Shown: piece by piece, positions 33,264 to 44,719 of the stretch | Numbering within the stretch: position 1 is the first letter of the stretch | How the letters are laid out: every line of letters starts with the position of its first letter | NCBI GenBank assembly: GCA_958450365.1 | Contig: CAUEEP010000754.1 | Span: 962,001-1,026,000, forward strand | DNA from: Mesorhabditis belari | Lineage: Eukaryota > Nematoda > Chromadorea > Rhabditida > Rhabditidae | Direction: 5' to 3' | Length of the DNA: 64,000 bases | The notes under the pieces: generated by a model | The model's input: only the letters and a program-made list of their open reading frames with translations | Databases searched by the model: none | Told to the model about the DNA's origin: nothing | Made by a program: the position numbers and the translations under genes

Positions 33264-36212
33264 ATGCCGAAACGTGCCCACGATAACGATCAGGATGAGG
33301 ATCACCCTGAGATGAAACTCCCGAAAACGCCGGCTCTCCCAGAACATATGGAACATTATTATGTAAGTTGACATTTTTCTTATTTGCCGAGAAGTAAACT
33401 CAAATTAATTAAAGTTTGCAATAGTAAGGATGTCTGTAAATAACCGGATTTTCTTTCGTAAATAGGATTTAGATTAAAGAAAAGCCACAAAAGTACTTCA
33501 ATCTAAAATGTTTATTCTATTATCATTTATGAGCATCGACAATTTTCTTTTGAGGCCCGGGATATCATCGTTAAAGAACTTTTGGGCTTGTTCGAGGCAA
33601 ATTAATCACGCACCCCTTTTTCGGCGCCCGCCGATTTATCAAAGGTTTTCCTTGCGAGAAATCGCTTTAGTGAACTGAATAAATGATAGTCAGAAAGTAT
33701 AAAATTAGGGCTTTGACACGGGCTAAGGAAAAGTTTTCAGCTCAATTCTTTTCTAGAATCTTTAGCGCATCTTTTTTGTTCTGTGCTGAAAATTTAGACC
33801 ACGTATAGAGGGTATAAACTCAAAATTTTAAAACTTTCTCAAAGGGAAATTTAGCCGAGCAAAAAAAGCAAATAGGTTTATTGTAGAAGACAATTTCTTG
33901 GTAAATCTTTGAGATATGAAATCCTACAGAACTGCCAATTTATTCTTAGCGTAAAATGGCGGGGGATTGAAACAAAAATCAGTATGGTTATTTACTGATA
34001 ACCCCAATAACATACTGACTGTTACTAGGCTATTTACTTTCCCATAAATTGTTTTGCATTTTACATTCTTACAATAATTTTATTGCTTTTTTCAGAACAA
34101 CCCATTGTTCAGCACCCCAATTAATGATCCGACGATGAGCGTGATGAGAGTGAGTTTTTTGCTTTTAGAATAATGGAAGGTCGTTTGTTATTTAGTCTTT
34201 CTGTTAAAATAGAATTTATTCAGGCTTTTATTCAACCTCAATTCAACTATTCGCCCATTGAGGCAGACTATTCGATGCATCAAATGCAGGTACCTCATTT
34301 TTTTTTTTAGAGTTTTTTATGCCCTTTCCCTCAGGAAACTCATGCTCCTATGATTTTCCGCCCGAAAAACGAATTGCTTCACGGTGGTCCATCTACTTCC
34401 CATCCGTGTACCGACTCCGGGGTTTGTTTTTTAATTGAAACTACCCTAATTTGAATTTAAGACAATCCTGAAAGAACTTAATGTCTAGTTTTTTAAATTA
34501 TTAGTACGACTTTTTGAATATTTTCCCTTTAGAATGTTTCTGACGCAGAGGAGACTGATTCCGAGGGGTACGACGAGGAGGACATGGATGATAAGAATAA
34601 TGGTACCATCGACAAGAGCAACGTTTACATGCAAGTGACCGGACGACTTTCATTGATGGGTGTTGGTGGAAAATTTGATGTGCGTTTTTTCTCCTTTTAA
34701 ATTATTTATGTGTTTAGCTTTTACAAGAATTATTTCTAGGTTACCCTTGATGAGATTCGACGTCGAATTGGTCAACCCGAGTGTCTCAACAGTAGCATTT
34801 TGGCTGCAATGCTTCGAAAGTAAGTGTTACCTTTGGAACTAACCAAAGAAAACTTTTTGAACCAAATCGTCAATTATAACTCAGTAATTATGTTTTAGGG
34901 CCAAGACAGCAAATAACGGCAAAGGAATGCGAGAAGAATTGGCGGCTCACGGGATCGAATTGCCAGTTGGAAGACGTAAACAAGGAGTCACCACCGCCCT
35001 CACGGCTCTTCTTGAAGGTAATAATTGCTTACTCATATTAAATTTGGATATTTCTTATTGTGATTTGATGATAACGAGAAGTAACAATTCAGATCTAAGA
35101 TTTTGTTTTTTATTAATTGAATTGAGATATCATTACTATTTTTAGGTGAGGCAACCCACTTGGCAAGGGATTTGGACAAAATCACCGCTTCTTCCTATCC
35201 GATCAACACGCTGGCTGAGCATTTGCGCAACAAGTTGTCACAAGGCACTCATCATGAGGTGGAGACTCGACGACGCGATTTGCTTGGAGCAAAGTATTGA
35301 TTTTTAATAAGAATTATATGATAGAAATAAGGAATAGCTTACTAAAGTATGAGGAGGAGCTAAAAACGTTGAGTCTTTTAACTTAATTTTAATACTTTAT
35401 TTTAGTCGCATTCTTCGGGAAATGGGCGATGTGATTTTCCGCATCGAATGCCCTATCGGTGATCACAATCCGCCGCCGTTCCACGATGAGACACTTCAAC
35501 TCGCTTTTAATCACTACAGTCTTGTAAGTTTTTTTGTAATTTTTATTGAAATTCCAAATTTTGTTAAAAATGTTAACTGACAGTTTCAATAGTAAAACTT
35601 GTTCTGTTTTAGATCACTCATGGTTTTGGTGTGTTCAATCAGCGCACGTGGATTCGTCAATTTGCTCAACTCACGCATCTCATCTACACATCAATGACGC
35701 CACCACCGGTAAAATTTCGTTTTTAAAACATTCACGACGAGACGACCCATTGGTCGTATTGTCGTTGAAATAATCGTCATTAGTATGACCCATCGGTGGA
35801 CGATTATTTTCGGTGTTAACTCAATTTTTTAAGGACGGTTTATTTCGCAGAAAGTTATCGGTAACTTTGTACTAGCTTTCAAAAGAAGAGTCAGGGCTAT
35901 TGAATGAGCTATAAGAGTTTGGTTTTGAAATTTGAATTTGAAATTGGATTTTCACGAAATTTACCAGTAAAACAGTTAACAACTAGGCGACTGGACTGTA
36001 CACCCAAAATGCTGTCGTCGCAAAAGTGTTAAAGTAGACTTTAAAGCTCTTTATGTCATAATATCAGTGTCTTTAGAATATCAGGCTATCATTGTTTGAC
36101 AATTTCATATTTACATCAAGTATTGTGAAATTTTTAGATGTTCGCTCCACCACCAATGCCTACAATGTACGGTCCTCCGCCAACTCACCTTTTGCCTCCT
36201 CATCATTTGTAA
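33264..36212 (+). CDS. aptf: AP-2 (TFAP2) family transcription factor
   Basis: Eleven exons, all junctions in phase: 33264-33362, 34096-34149, 34224-34289, 34335-34421, 34533-34679, 34740-34819, 34899-35017, 35146-35293, 35406-35523, 35613-35708, 36138-36212; about 362 residues. AP-2 proteins bind GC-rich DNA as dimers and direct development, in worms including epidermal and sleep-neuron fate. The N-terminus is acidic and Pro-rich. The DNA-binding and helix-span-helix region begins at VTGRLSLMGVGGKFDVTL and continues IRRRIGQPECLNSSIL, LPVGRRKQGVTTALTALL and EGEATHLARDL, matching AP-2 landmarks PPECLNAS, LPAGRRK and EGEAVHLARDF. It ends ITHGFGVFNQRTWIRQFA and a Pro/His-rich tail. The ATG abuts a TTTTTAG acceptor, so trans-splicing is likely. 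The first intron (730 bp) and last (430 bp) are long. Which paralogue is not decidable here. Confidence 0.93.
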
Positions 36213-36498
36213 ATCTGTGAAGAGATTTGTTATATTTATTGTGTTTGCCTAATAATGTTAAAATTTCTGTTTTAATGATTGTTTTTATCCGTGTATTTTT
36301 TATTTAATGGTGTTAAAAGTTCTGTTTTGACAATGGTTTGAACCGGTGTAATAAATAAATGAAATTGTGTAGACAAAATAATTTTATCTTGTAAGTTTTT
36401 ATCTTGAAAAAAGGATAAGCCCAAAGAAAGAGACCCGATTAAAGAAGACCAGCAACAAAGGAGAAAAGGAGGTTCGTGATTGTGGGTGGGTTTTACAG

Positions 36499-38251
36499 TT
36501 ACAGCAGACTTTTTGCCCTTGTGTTCCTCATGGGTCTTGGCTGGCGTTCGAGTGTCGTGTAATCGCCGACGATTAGAGTGCTGAAAAGTCGGGTTTTAAG
36601 AGTGACACTAGGGACAAGTGTTGCTTGAACCTGTACGGAGAGGCAACCGTGTTTACGCCGAACGCGTTGCGCAGAGATCGATAGCAGACGATCATCGAGA
36701 TTGAGCTGATCACAACTGAAAGCCGGTTTTTTTATTCCCAATTTTTCAATACCTTAGTTTACTAGAAAGGAGAAAGCGTGAAAACTGACACTCGGTGAGA
36801 GCGATGCAAATGAGTGTCGAGTGCACGAGATCTCTTCCCTCTGTGCACGCTCGTTGACCGCATAATCTAGAGGGAATCTTGAGTGGAAAGCAGCAGTCTA
36901 ACAACCCTACAGTACTCTCCTAGAGGACTTCAGGGTTTAACAGCTGATAAAGGATCACTACAGTATCCTGTAACGGTTACAGGGTTGCTACAGTATCCTG
37001 TAATGTCTATAGGATCGCTACAGTATCCTGTAATGTCTATAGGATCGCTACAGTATCCTGTAATGTCTATAGGATCGCTACAGTATCCTGTAACGGCTAC
37101 AGCAGCTATAGTAATCCCTTAAGCAGCTTTAAATGCAAATCTTTGTTTCCAAATCGATTCGAAAACCTGTTCAAGACGACGGCTGCTTCGAGAAAGATTG
37201 ACAATGAGGTGAGCGCTGAGAAAGCGGCGAAAGCGAAGAGTAACAATTGAGCGCAACGATCGAGACGTCTGGAAACGGTAGGAGATACTATGGCATACTG
37301 TAGCTGGCTACAGCCTTCACGATAACAAACCTGGCCGCAATAAATGAGAGCACTGAACAAATGATGTAGGCGAGTGCGGCGGTGGCGGCAAAAGCTGTCT
37401 CTGATGTCTCGTTTGTGACCACGTCGAACGCTAGTAGACTGCAATTTTTGATTTGGAGTAGGGTTTGGTTTTTTTTGGGAAATTACAAATACTAGCTTTT
37501 TTTTTTGAAAAAATAGTGCACCCCAGCGAGCCGAGTTGGTGACGATTTTACGGTTTTCAAGCTTTTGCAGAAGCTCAAGAGTCTAATCCCCGATTAGATC
37601 TCATTGTCAGCTACATTTTCCGACCCCACATCGATAGGTTCTGATAAGCGGTTCTCGAGATTTCGAGGAATTTAGGCAACGCTGCACTACTATTAGAGAT
37701 CACGAGGTGATCTTGCGGTGTTCTCTGTGCGCACAATCGCGCACTTTCTGGCATAAGGGGTTTACTCATAGGGAGTTGGCTCTAAATAAAAAAGTGGCCG
37801 GCTGTTCTCTGTGCACGCACATAATCGCGCACTTTCTGGCATCGGGGGTTTACAGATAGGGAGCCGAGGGGCTCTCAATAAAAACTGGCTGGGTGTTCTC
37901 TGTGCATGCACATAATCGCGCACTTTCTGGCATCGGGGGTTTACAGATAGGGAGCCGAGGGGGCTCTCGATAACTCGTCTGTCCATCGATTTTCCCGGCG
38001 TCACTATGCTCAAATTTTTCATTTTTTCTTAAACTTGCCCTTTTTTTTTCCGACCCCACATCAATAGCTTTTAACAAGCGCATTTCGAGATTTCGAGGAA
38101 TTTAGGCAACGCTGCACGACTATTAGAGAAAATAGGGTAATAGTTTAGAAATCCGTTTAGAAATCCAAAAAAACACGAACCCTAAACCCATTGATAAATG
38201 CGCGATCCCGAGTAAAGTAGCACAAGCAGCGCACGGCCATTCCACTGCCAT
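36499..38251 (-). CDS. Four-transmembrane protein of unknown function
   Basis: Six exons in phase: 38181-38251, 37331-37438, 37167-37268, 36790-36866, 36631-36715, 36499-36580; 174 residues. TM1 is WPCAACATLLGIAHLSMGLG. After a short loop with an N-glycosylation-type NET site, TM2 is FAATAALAYIICSVLSFIAA. A basic turn (RRLDR) precedes TM3, CAQLLLFAFAAFSALTSLSI. A loop with two cysteines (LCGQRACTEG) follows, then TM4, STLICIALTEFVISSISMIV. The tail is cytoplasmic with YTTLERQPRP and basic residues. Topology resembles MS4A/tetraspan-like or MARVEL proteins, but no signature motif decides, and it lacks the tetraspanin CCG. The ATG is eight bases from a TTTTTAG acceptor. Intron 1 (740 bp) is filled with transposon-end and 100 bp repeats, intron 3 with a TACTGTAG array. 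Unbroken frame across six exons argues for a real gene. Confidence 0.72.
36955..37115. repeat. 30-bp tandem repeat (CTACAGTATCCTGTAATGTC)
   Basis: Five copies, each containing CTACAGTA and an AGGATCG or ACGGTTACAGG variant, inside an intron of the four-TM gene. Confidence 0.9.
37514..38140. mobile_element. Transposon-end sequences flanking an array of the ~100 bp dispersed repeat
   Basis: Two direct copies of a module (TTTTCCGACCCCACATC, GATTTCGAGGAATTTAGG, CAACGCTGCACTACTATTAG) at about 37615-37695 and 38045-38125 bracket two and a half units of the ATCGCGCACTTTCTGGCAT repeat (37714-37965). The module ends match the motif at 420-446 and 8032. All of it sits in intron 1 of the four-TM gene. 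Confidence 0.7.
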
Positions 38252-38867
38252 TCCAGTCTCTAAAAACAAAATAATACCATCACTAGGAAAAGTAAAAGAA
38301 TAAAATCATCAAACCAAAAATTTTCTGAAATTTTCTGCCAAAAAAGCTAAATACTTTTTTTTGGATTCAATCTGAGAAATGACCTTTTTTCTGCTTTTTT
38401 CTTATTCCCATTGACTTCCCATTGCCTTTTCAAGAGATTATAGAACAAATGGGAATTCGTGATGAGTTTTTAGAACCTTTTAGAAGATTATACGAGTCAA
38501 GAATTTTGAAGAAAAGTTTTTGAAAAAAAAATCAGTTTTTTTAAAGCAAAGCTATTCAAAGAAACCTCGAAATTTCATGGTTAATTGAATAAAATAAACC
38601 CTAGCAATCGATCCGCTGACCCAGAAAACCCCCAGGCGCAAAAATTCAGCTCAAAAATTGATTTCAAAAATTCCAGAATTCCTCAAAACCAAATTCCTTT
38701 GTATTCTTTGTACGCGCTTAAACGCTCTCCATCTGGCACACCGTAATCCCTGGATTGTACTGTAGTATTCGGGGAGTACGGTAGAAGATTTGGATAGAAG
38801 ATTTGGATAAAATATTTAGATAAAAGTTCATAGAGCTACGCGGCAATACTGTAAAATTACGGTAGAG

Positions 38868-39112
38868 CTAAAATCGATTTTCGAAAAATCTGATCAATTC
38901 TAATTCCTCTGTGGCATCCAACTAAGAAATAGTAAAAGTTTGATTGGAATCTGTTCACTCAAAAAGAAGTTACGAAGGTTTAGGCTATCCACCATCATAA
39001 CTTTTTTTTTGATTGAACAGATTTTAATGAAACTTTGGCTGCTTCTTAGTTGGATGTCACAGAGGAATTAGAATTGATCGAATTTAAAAAAATCGATTTT
39101 AGTCTATCGATA
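38868..39112. mobile_element. Foldback element, ~115 bp arms
   Basis: AAATCGATTTTCGAAAAATC, TTCTAATTCCTCTGTGGCAT and CCAACTAAGAA at the left reappear inverted as TTCTTAGTTGG, ATGTCACAGAGGAATTAGAA and AAATCGATTTTAG at the right, around a centre near 38985. The surrounding 38260-39600 is otherwise AT-rich without a gene. Confidence 0.85.
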
Positions 39113-39599
39113 GAAAACTTGGTATTGATTAGGTCGATTTTTCTGGTTATGTCAGGGATTACGGTAACTTTACCGACTACAGTACCCACTAATAGTCGAA
39201 TAATAAACAATAAAATGAGCAAAATTGAGCAGAGAATCTTTGTGAGACGGGAAAAACTGAAAGAAAACTGAAAAAAGTGGGGCATAAAGTCGTGAAAATG
39301 AGAAACATATGGGAAAATGAAAGAAAATTTCTCGACCAACGCACTTAAGCCGAATTTCCCGCAAGAAAATTGGAAGAGCTTCAGTTTTGTGTTAAGGATT
39401 GACTAAAAAAAATGACTAACAGAATGCATTTAAGCTCAGCTTTTAGTCTCGAGAAGTTGCGGGGATTTGATTATTTCTTAGTGAAGGAAGAGTTTTCGAT
39501 TTGATTAAGCAAAGATCTTTGGACATGGATTCAAGGGTTTGGCTCTTGAAAGGAAAGATTTAAAAAGTGATGGTTGATATTGATATTAGTAAAGTACTT

Positions 39600-39792
39600 T
39601 TTTTAGATGTTGTTTTAAAGTTTTAAAGTGTTTTAAAGTGTCTAGTGTTTTAAAGTCTTCAGTTTTTTTTAAACAAGTGTCTGTTTTAAGTGTTTTAAAG
39701 TGGTTTAAAGTGTTTTAATGTTCGATATAATGTTTTAAAGTTTGTTTTAAAGTGTTTTAAAGTTAAAGTTTAACGTTTAAAGTGTTTTAAGG
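39600..39792. repeat. ~10-bp tandem repeat (GTTTTAAAGT)
   Basis: Diverged copies with TTTAA cores directly preceding the foldback element. Confidence 0.8.
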
Positions 39793-40515
39793 GGGTGGGA
39801 CAAATGCGACCTTTTTTTTGCTAAAAAAGGTCTTAGGAAAGGTCGTAGAGCTTCAAAAATGTTTTCATATAAGGGAATCGTTTGCGTAGATCCCGAATTT
39901 CGACAAATCAGACCTCGCTGACACGTCAAATTTGGGCTAAAAGACAAAAACTACGCAACTTAACGCTTTTCCGCAGTTTTTGTCTTTTAGCCCAAATTTG
40001 ACGTGTCAGCGAGGTCTGATTTGTCGAAATTCGGGATCTACGCATACGATTCCCTTATATGAAAACATTTTTGAAGCTCTACGGCCTTTCAAAAGCCATT
40101 TCCGGAGAAAAAAAGGCGCGCAAATGTTCAGGTGCGCAAAAAAAGTCGAATTCCGCCCTCGATTAAATAAAAAATAAGGTTAAATCAAAAATACGATTAA
40201 AAAAATAAAAAATATCGCAATTGACGAAGAAAAAATAAATTGTGAAAAAAGAAAAAAGAGAAAACTACCGTACCCCGACTGTCTGTCTTTTTGTCTGTCT
40301 TTTGTCTTTTTTGACCTACCGTATCCCAGATGCGAAAAATTGAATAATTTTATTATTTTCTTCTTTTTTCTTGTCTTTTTCTTTCCTTCTTCCTTTTTCC
40401 TTTTTCCTTCTTCCTTCTTCCTTCTTCCTTCTTCCTTTTTCCCTTCTTCCTTTTCCCTTCTTCCCTCTTCCTTCTTCCTTCTTCCTTTTCCCTTCTTCCT
40501 TCTTTCCTTTTGAAT
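39793..40515. mobile_element. Foldback element, copy B (inverted relative to copy A)
   Basis: The palindrome at about 39850-40080 has long, nearly perfect arms: ATCCCGAATTTCGACAAATC, then GACCTCGCTGACACGTCAAA and TTTGGGCTAAAAGACAAAAA, then the inverse, with a CTTAACGCTTTTCCG loop. Beyond it come GTTCAGGTGCGCAAAAAA, ATCGCAATTGACG, CTACCGTACCCCGACTGTC and a TTCCTTCTTCC pyrimidine tract, the exact reverse order of 13575-14585. Copy B is better preserved and uninterrupted. Confidence 0.85.
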
Positions 40516-40524
40516 ATTTTCAGC

Positions 40525-40722
40525 TACATGAAGAGAACACACAGAGAACGCACAACTCTCCCACCAACTTCAACCCCGATTTTACCCCACTAAACTCAAT
40601 TTTTCCCTGATAAACCTAATATTTATTTTATAGGATTTTTCATGGAGAATCTATTGCAAAAAGAATTAGCTTGTTTGGTTGAAAATTGACGATTTTATAG
40701 CGATTTAAAGATTCAAACACTG
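40525..40722 (+). repeat. Detached end of the ~0.7 kb tandem-unit element
   Basis: CTACATGAAGAGAACACACA, CAACTTCAACCCCGATTTTA and GGAGAATCTATTGCAAAAAG match 22920-23115 and 43740-43935 closely. It is fused directly to the pyrimidine tract of foldback copy B, so one element inserted into the other. Confidence 0.8.
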
Positions 40723-40921
40723 AAAAATCAAGAAAATAGCGCTAAAGAAAGATAAAGAATTGATTAAAGAGTTCAATTGAATGGAATTGAATGAAGAATC
40801 AAGAATCTAGTGTGCCAGAAAGGGTGCGCTTCGAAGTTTTTCTCTAATCCGATGCAACTCACCGTTGTTTTCGTGATTCTCCTCTTTCGGCGACAACAAT
40901 AGCGGACGACGATCGCTGTTC

Positions 40922-41005
40922 ATTGTCTGGAAATGGGTTGGATTGGAAGAGAAGTTGGAAGAGGAATGGGAAGAGGAAGAGAAAGAGAAAGAGGAAGAGC
41001 AAGGA
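40922..41005. repeat. Purine-rich GGAAGAG/GAAAGAG tract
   Basis: Short low-complexity run; the ORFs over it are artefacts. Confidence 0.7.
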
Positions 41006-41199
41006 AAAGATTCTCGTGGAAATCAAAAGCTTTAAAAAAGGATTAAAGTTTGAGGAAAATTTCATGAATTTTTTGGGAATCAAATTGAAAATTGGCAAAA
41101 AAAGGCAATTGAAAATTGCCAAAAGGGGGAATTCAGTGAAGCGTTAAAAGGGGGGAAAGGCGGCAGTGAATTTTGGATTAGTAATTGGGCTAAAATTGG

Positions 41200-41790
41200 C
41201 TGAAATTCGCTTAGATTGATCAAAATTAGCTTCGAATGGCTTAAAATCGCTTTAAAATGGCTTAAATTGACGTCAAATTGGCTTGAATTCGCTCAAAATC
41301 AGCTTAAAATGGTTTAAAATGGTTTAAAATGGCTTAGAATAGCTTACAATGGCTTGTAATGGCTTGCAATGGCTTAAAATGGCTTAGACTGGCTCAGAAT
41401 GGCTTAGAATGGCTTAGAATGGCTTAGGATGGCTTAGACTGGCTTAGACTGGCTCAGAATGGCTTAGAATGGCTCAGAATGGCTTAGAATGGCTCAGAAT
41501 GGCTTAGAATGGCTCAGAATGGCTTAGACTGGCTCAGACTGGCTCAGAATGGCTTAGAATGGCTTAGACTGGCTCAGAATGGCTTAGAATGGCTTAGAAT
41601 GGCTTAGACTGGCTCAGAATGGCTTAGAATGGCTTAGACTGGCTTAGAATGGCTCAGAATGGCTTAGAATGGCTCAGAATGGCTTAGAATGGCTCAGAAT
41701 GGCTTAGAATGGCTTAGACTGGCTTAGACTGGCTCAGAATGGCTTAGAATGGCTTAAAATAGCTTAAAATAGCTTAAAATATGGCTTACA
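41200..41790. repeat. 10-bp minisatellite (GGCTTAGAAT / GGCTCAGAAT)
   Basis: Close to 60 copies. Three variants (TTAGAAT, TCAGAAT, TTAGACT) alternate in patterns that repeat at 20-60 bp. The left end is more diverged. Confidence 0.95.
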
Positions 41791-42058
41791 ATGGCTTTTT
41801 GGGCTTGAAAGCTTAAATTTATTTAATTTCTTTTGAAAACCCTTAATTGTTACTCTTATTTGACCGAAAGCAAATCCTTTTAAGAAAAAAAAATTTTTAG
41901 AAAAAGAAAAAGAAAGAAAAGAAAGCCTCCTCTATAATTAAAAATAGAAAAAGCAATAGGGAAAATGGAAGAAAATCAAATTGTAATTGAAATCGTAAAA
42001 GGGTGAAGCTTTTTAAATGATAAATGAAGAGAAAAAGAATGAACATGGAGACAACAAC

Positions 42059-42262
42059 ATCAACATCAAGACCAGAAGTCCCAGTAGAAGACGAGTGGCC
42101 TGGACAGCAATAGGAAGCATCAAAGAAGTCACGAAGATACTCAAGAATCATCAGAGGACTCGGGCACACCTCTCGGCACTCTGCTACGGGCCAGAGGGCT
42201 GGACCTGGACCACGACACAGACCACCGAACGAGCCATGAGAACGATGCATCGAGCCCTTGAG
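42059..42262 (+). pseudogene. RTE-like non-LTR retrotransposon reverse transcriptase relic
   Basis: The frame reads RRRVAWTAIGSIKEVTKIL, then HQRTRAHL, ALCYGPEGWTWT and TMHRALE. This is the C-terminal reverse transcriptase stretch of RTE-type LINEs (R-R-x-A-W-x-A-x-x-x-I, then L-P-A-L-C-Y-x-x-E-x-W and R-A-x-E). Between AHL and ALCY about six residues usual in the family (F-x-x-x-V-L-P region) are missing in frame. No endonuclease or rest of the RT is adjacent. A dead fragment. Confidence 0.6.
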
Positions 42263-42400
42263 GCCTTGAGGCTAGAGAATAAGCTGGCTAGTGGCTTGTT
42301 GGCTAGTGGATAAAGCTAAAGCTCTAGTCTGCTAAAGCCATTTCACAGTCTAGCCCTTTATCCACTAGCCAACAAAGCTTATTCTCTAGCCGGCAGTGTG
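42262..42400. repeat. Short inverted repeat after the LINE relic
   Basis: GCTAGAGAATAAGCTGGC and TGTTGGCTAGTGGATAAAGC at 42270-42317 are mirrored by TTTATCCACTAGCCAACA and AGCTTATTCTCTAGCCGGC at 42356-42393, a hairpin with a loop of about 40 bp. Confidence 0.85.
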
Positions 42401-42584
42401 AGAAGCCTTATAAAGCCTTTTTGAATCCCGTGGCTATTAGCGGCTAATTTATTGTTCTTCATTGCTGACTCTACGTTCTGCACTGTTTCAAGCTCAAACT
42501 TTAAGCTCAGACCATTCCCATATCAGTTAAAAACACTATACACTTGTAAAGAAGTGAAGAAATTGAGGAGAAAAAGGAAAATTC

Positions 42585-42657
42585 TTGACCCGGGATTGAA
42601 CCCTCGATCTTCCGCTTACCGGGCTTTAACCTCTAACCACTGAGCTATCCGGGCCAT
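42585..42657 (-). tRNA. tRNA-like sequence, solo
   Basis: Minus strand: GGCCCGGATAGCTCAGTGG (A box TAGCTCAGTGGTTAGAGG) and GAGGGTTCAATCCC (B box). An outer pairing GGCCCGG with CCGGGTC is possible only if the T-stem shrinks to two pairs, so the cloverleaf is strained. No divergent partner is found on its right. Confidence 0.4.
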
Positions 42658-43244
42658 TTACTCGCCAATAGAAAAAGTAAAAGACAAGGGAAAAGAAGAC
42701 AAAAAGAAGAAAATGCTAATAATAATGCGTTTTTTGTCTCGCAGATTCTCTAAGTGCTACAATAATCCCTGGATCAGCTACAGTAATCCTATAGCAGATG
42801 CAGTAGCTACAGTAAACCCTTTAGCATCGACAAGAGCCTCAATAAAGTTCAATAAAAAGTTGTTGCTCAAAAAAAGAAAGAAAGATTTGAGTTTTCTCTG
42901 GTGAAAAGGGGGGGGGACATTTTGACGCGTTTTGGCATAAATTAGATTGACTTTGGGTCGAAAAAACCACATTTTCATCGAAATTCCCTTTTTTTAAATT
43001 CGATTTCAAAATGTTCAAAATACAAAATATTTAGTAGCTTTTTTTTTTTATACGGTAAAACCCTTTTATTCGACGATCAAATTTCCGTTTCATGTTAGAC
43101 AGATTAAGCGCTCGTTTGTTTTCTGGGATTTACAGTGAATCAGCAAGAAAGAAAATGAATGAAAAATGAATGAAAAATGAATGAAAAATGAAAAAATGAA
43201 AAACAAAACGAGATACAAAATGAAAATTTTAAAAGATATCGAAA

Positions 43245-43938
43245 AATCGTTAAACTTGGGTAATTAAACCGGCTGGGGAGGGCTTTCTGACGGTCTTTAC
43301 CTAGGTCCGTGTGCCAGATGCCGTTTTTTCTTAAAAGTGACATCAAGGGTACGCACACTCGTTTGTTAAACCGGCTGAGGGCACCTTCGGAAGGCCTTTG
43401 TTCAAAGCCACGTGCCAGACGCCGTCTTTCCTTACCAGTGACGCTAAGGGTACGCTCACTTGGGTAATTAAACCTGCGGGAGGCGGCTCCCCGACGTCCT
43501 TACCGGGAGGCCGTGTGCCAGATGCCGTTCTTCCCTACGAGTGACAACAGGGGTACGCACACTTGGGTAATTAAACCGGCTGGGCCGACTTCCTGTTGGT
43601 CTTTGCTTAGGTCCGTGTGCCAGACACCGTTTTTTCTTACGAGCTACATGAAGAGTACGTAGACTTGGGTAATTAAACCGAGGCGCGGGGGGGCCTTTTG
43701 GTTGCTTCTACCGGGGCCGTGTGCCAGACGCCGTTTTTTCTTACGAGCTACATGAAGAGAACGCACAGAGAACGCACAAAGTGTCCCACCAACTTCAACC
43801 CCGATTTTACCCCTTTAAACTCGATTTTTCCCTGATAAACCCAATATCTATTTTATAGGATTTTTCATGGAGAATCTATTGAAAAAAGAATTAGCTTGTT
43901 TGGTTGAAAATTGACGATTTTATAGCGATTTAAAGAGA
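43245..43938 (+). mobile_element. ~0.7 kb element with ~100 bp internal tandem units, plus copy 2
   Basis: Five units with CTTGGGTAATTAAACCGGC, GGTCCGTGTGCCAGATGCCG and TTCTTACGAGYGACAT-type blocks, then the standard right end from AACGCACAAAGTGTCCCACC to GGAGAATCTATTGAAAAAAG. Units differ from each other by up to about a quarter, more than the ends differ between copies. Confidence 0.75.
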
Positions 43939-44719
43939 ATGCAAACAGATTTGAGAAAAAAAAAATTTTTTACCGATTTCACAGCAAAAAGCGCCTTAAA
44001 TAACTTTTCGATATCTTCTTCTAATTTTAGCTCATTTCTTCTTTAATTACCCAAATTTGAAGTTATTTTGGGATCGATTTGAAGTAAATTTTTCAAAAAA
44101 TTCTAAAATTTTCGAAATTTTTGAGATTTTCGAAAGAATTTTCAAATGAAAAGATGAAGAAATGAGCTAAAATTCGAAAAAGATATTTGAAAGAGTTATT
44201 TCGATAAACATTTCAAAAGGGTTTGCCTCAATTTTGCATTTTCCTTTCATCTTTCACTCTTTCTTGGGTGGGGGAGGGGGAGGGGGGTTTCTTTAAAAAG
44301 AACTAAAAGAACGAAGAAAGATTCTGGACCTTTTCTAGCGACCACCCATTCATTTCGATGCAAACTTTTCATAGAAAAGAGGAAAAGAGGAAAAAAGTTA
44401 AAAGCTGAAAGAAATATGGGTGTTTTTTGAGGCAGAAAGGCAGAAAGGCAGAAAAGGTTAGTCGTTTCTTTTTATTTCTAAAAATAAACCCATTAGAGCG
44501 ATCTTTTCTCAAATGAATGGAATTAGCGATGAGCTTTCGATTAATCAGCTTTTAGATTCGGGTTTTTAGAGTCGACAGGGAATTTGGATATTCCTGAAAA
44601 TATCCTGCAAGTGCTGGCCGTGCTGGCCGTGCAAAAGTTGAAACAAAATTTCGAGTTCGTTTTCAATTTGAACTCCAATTTTGGATTGAAACCTTCTAGA
44701 CTAGGGTGTTCAAAAAGGC

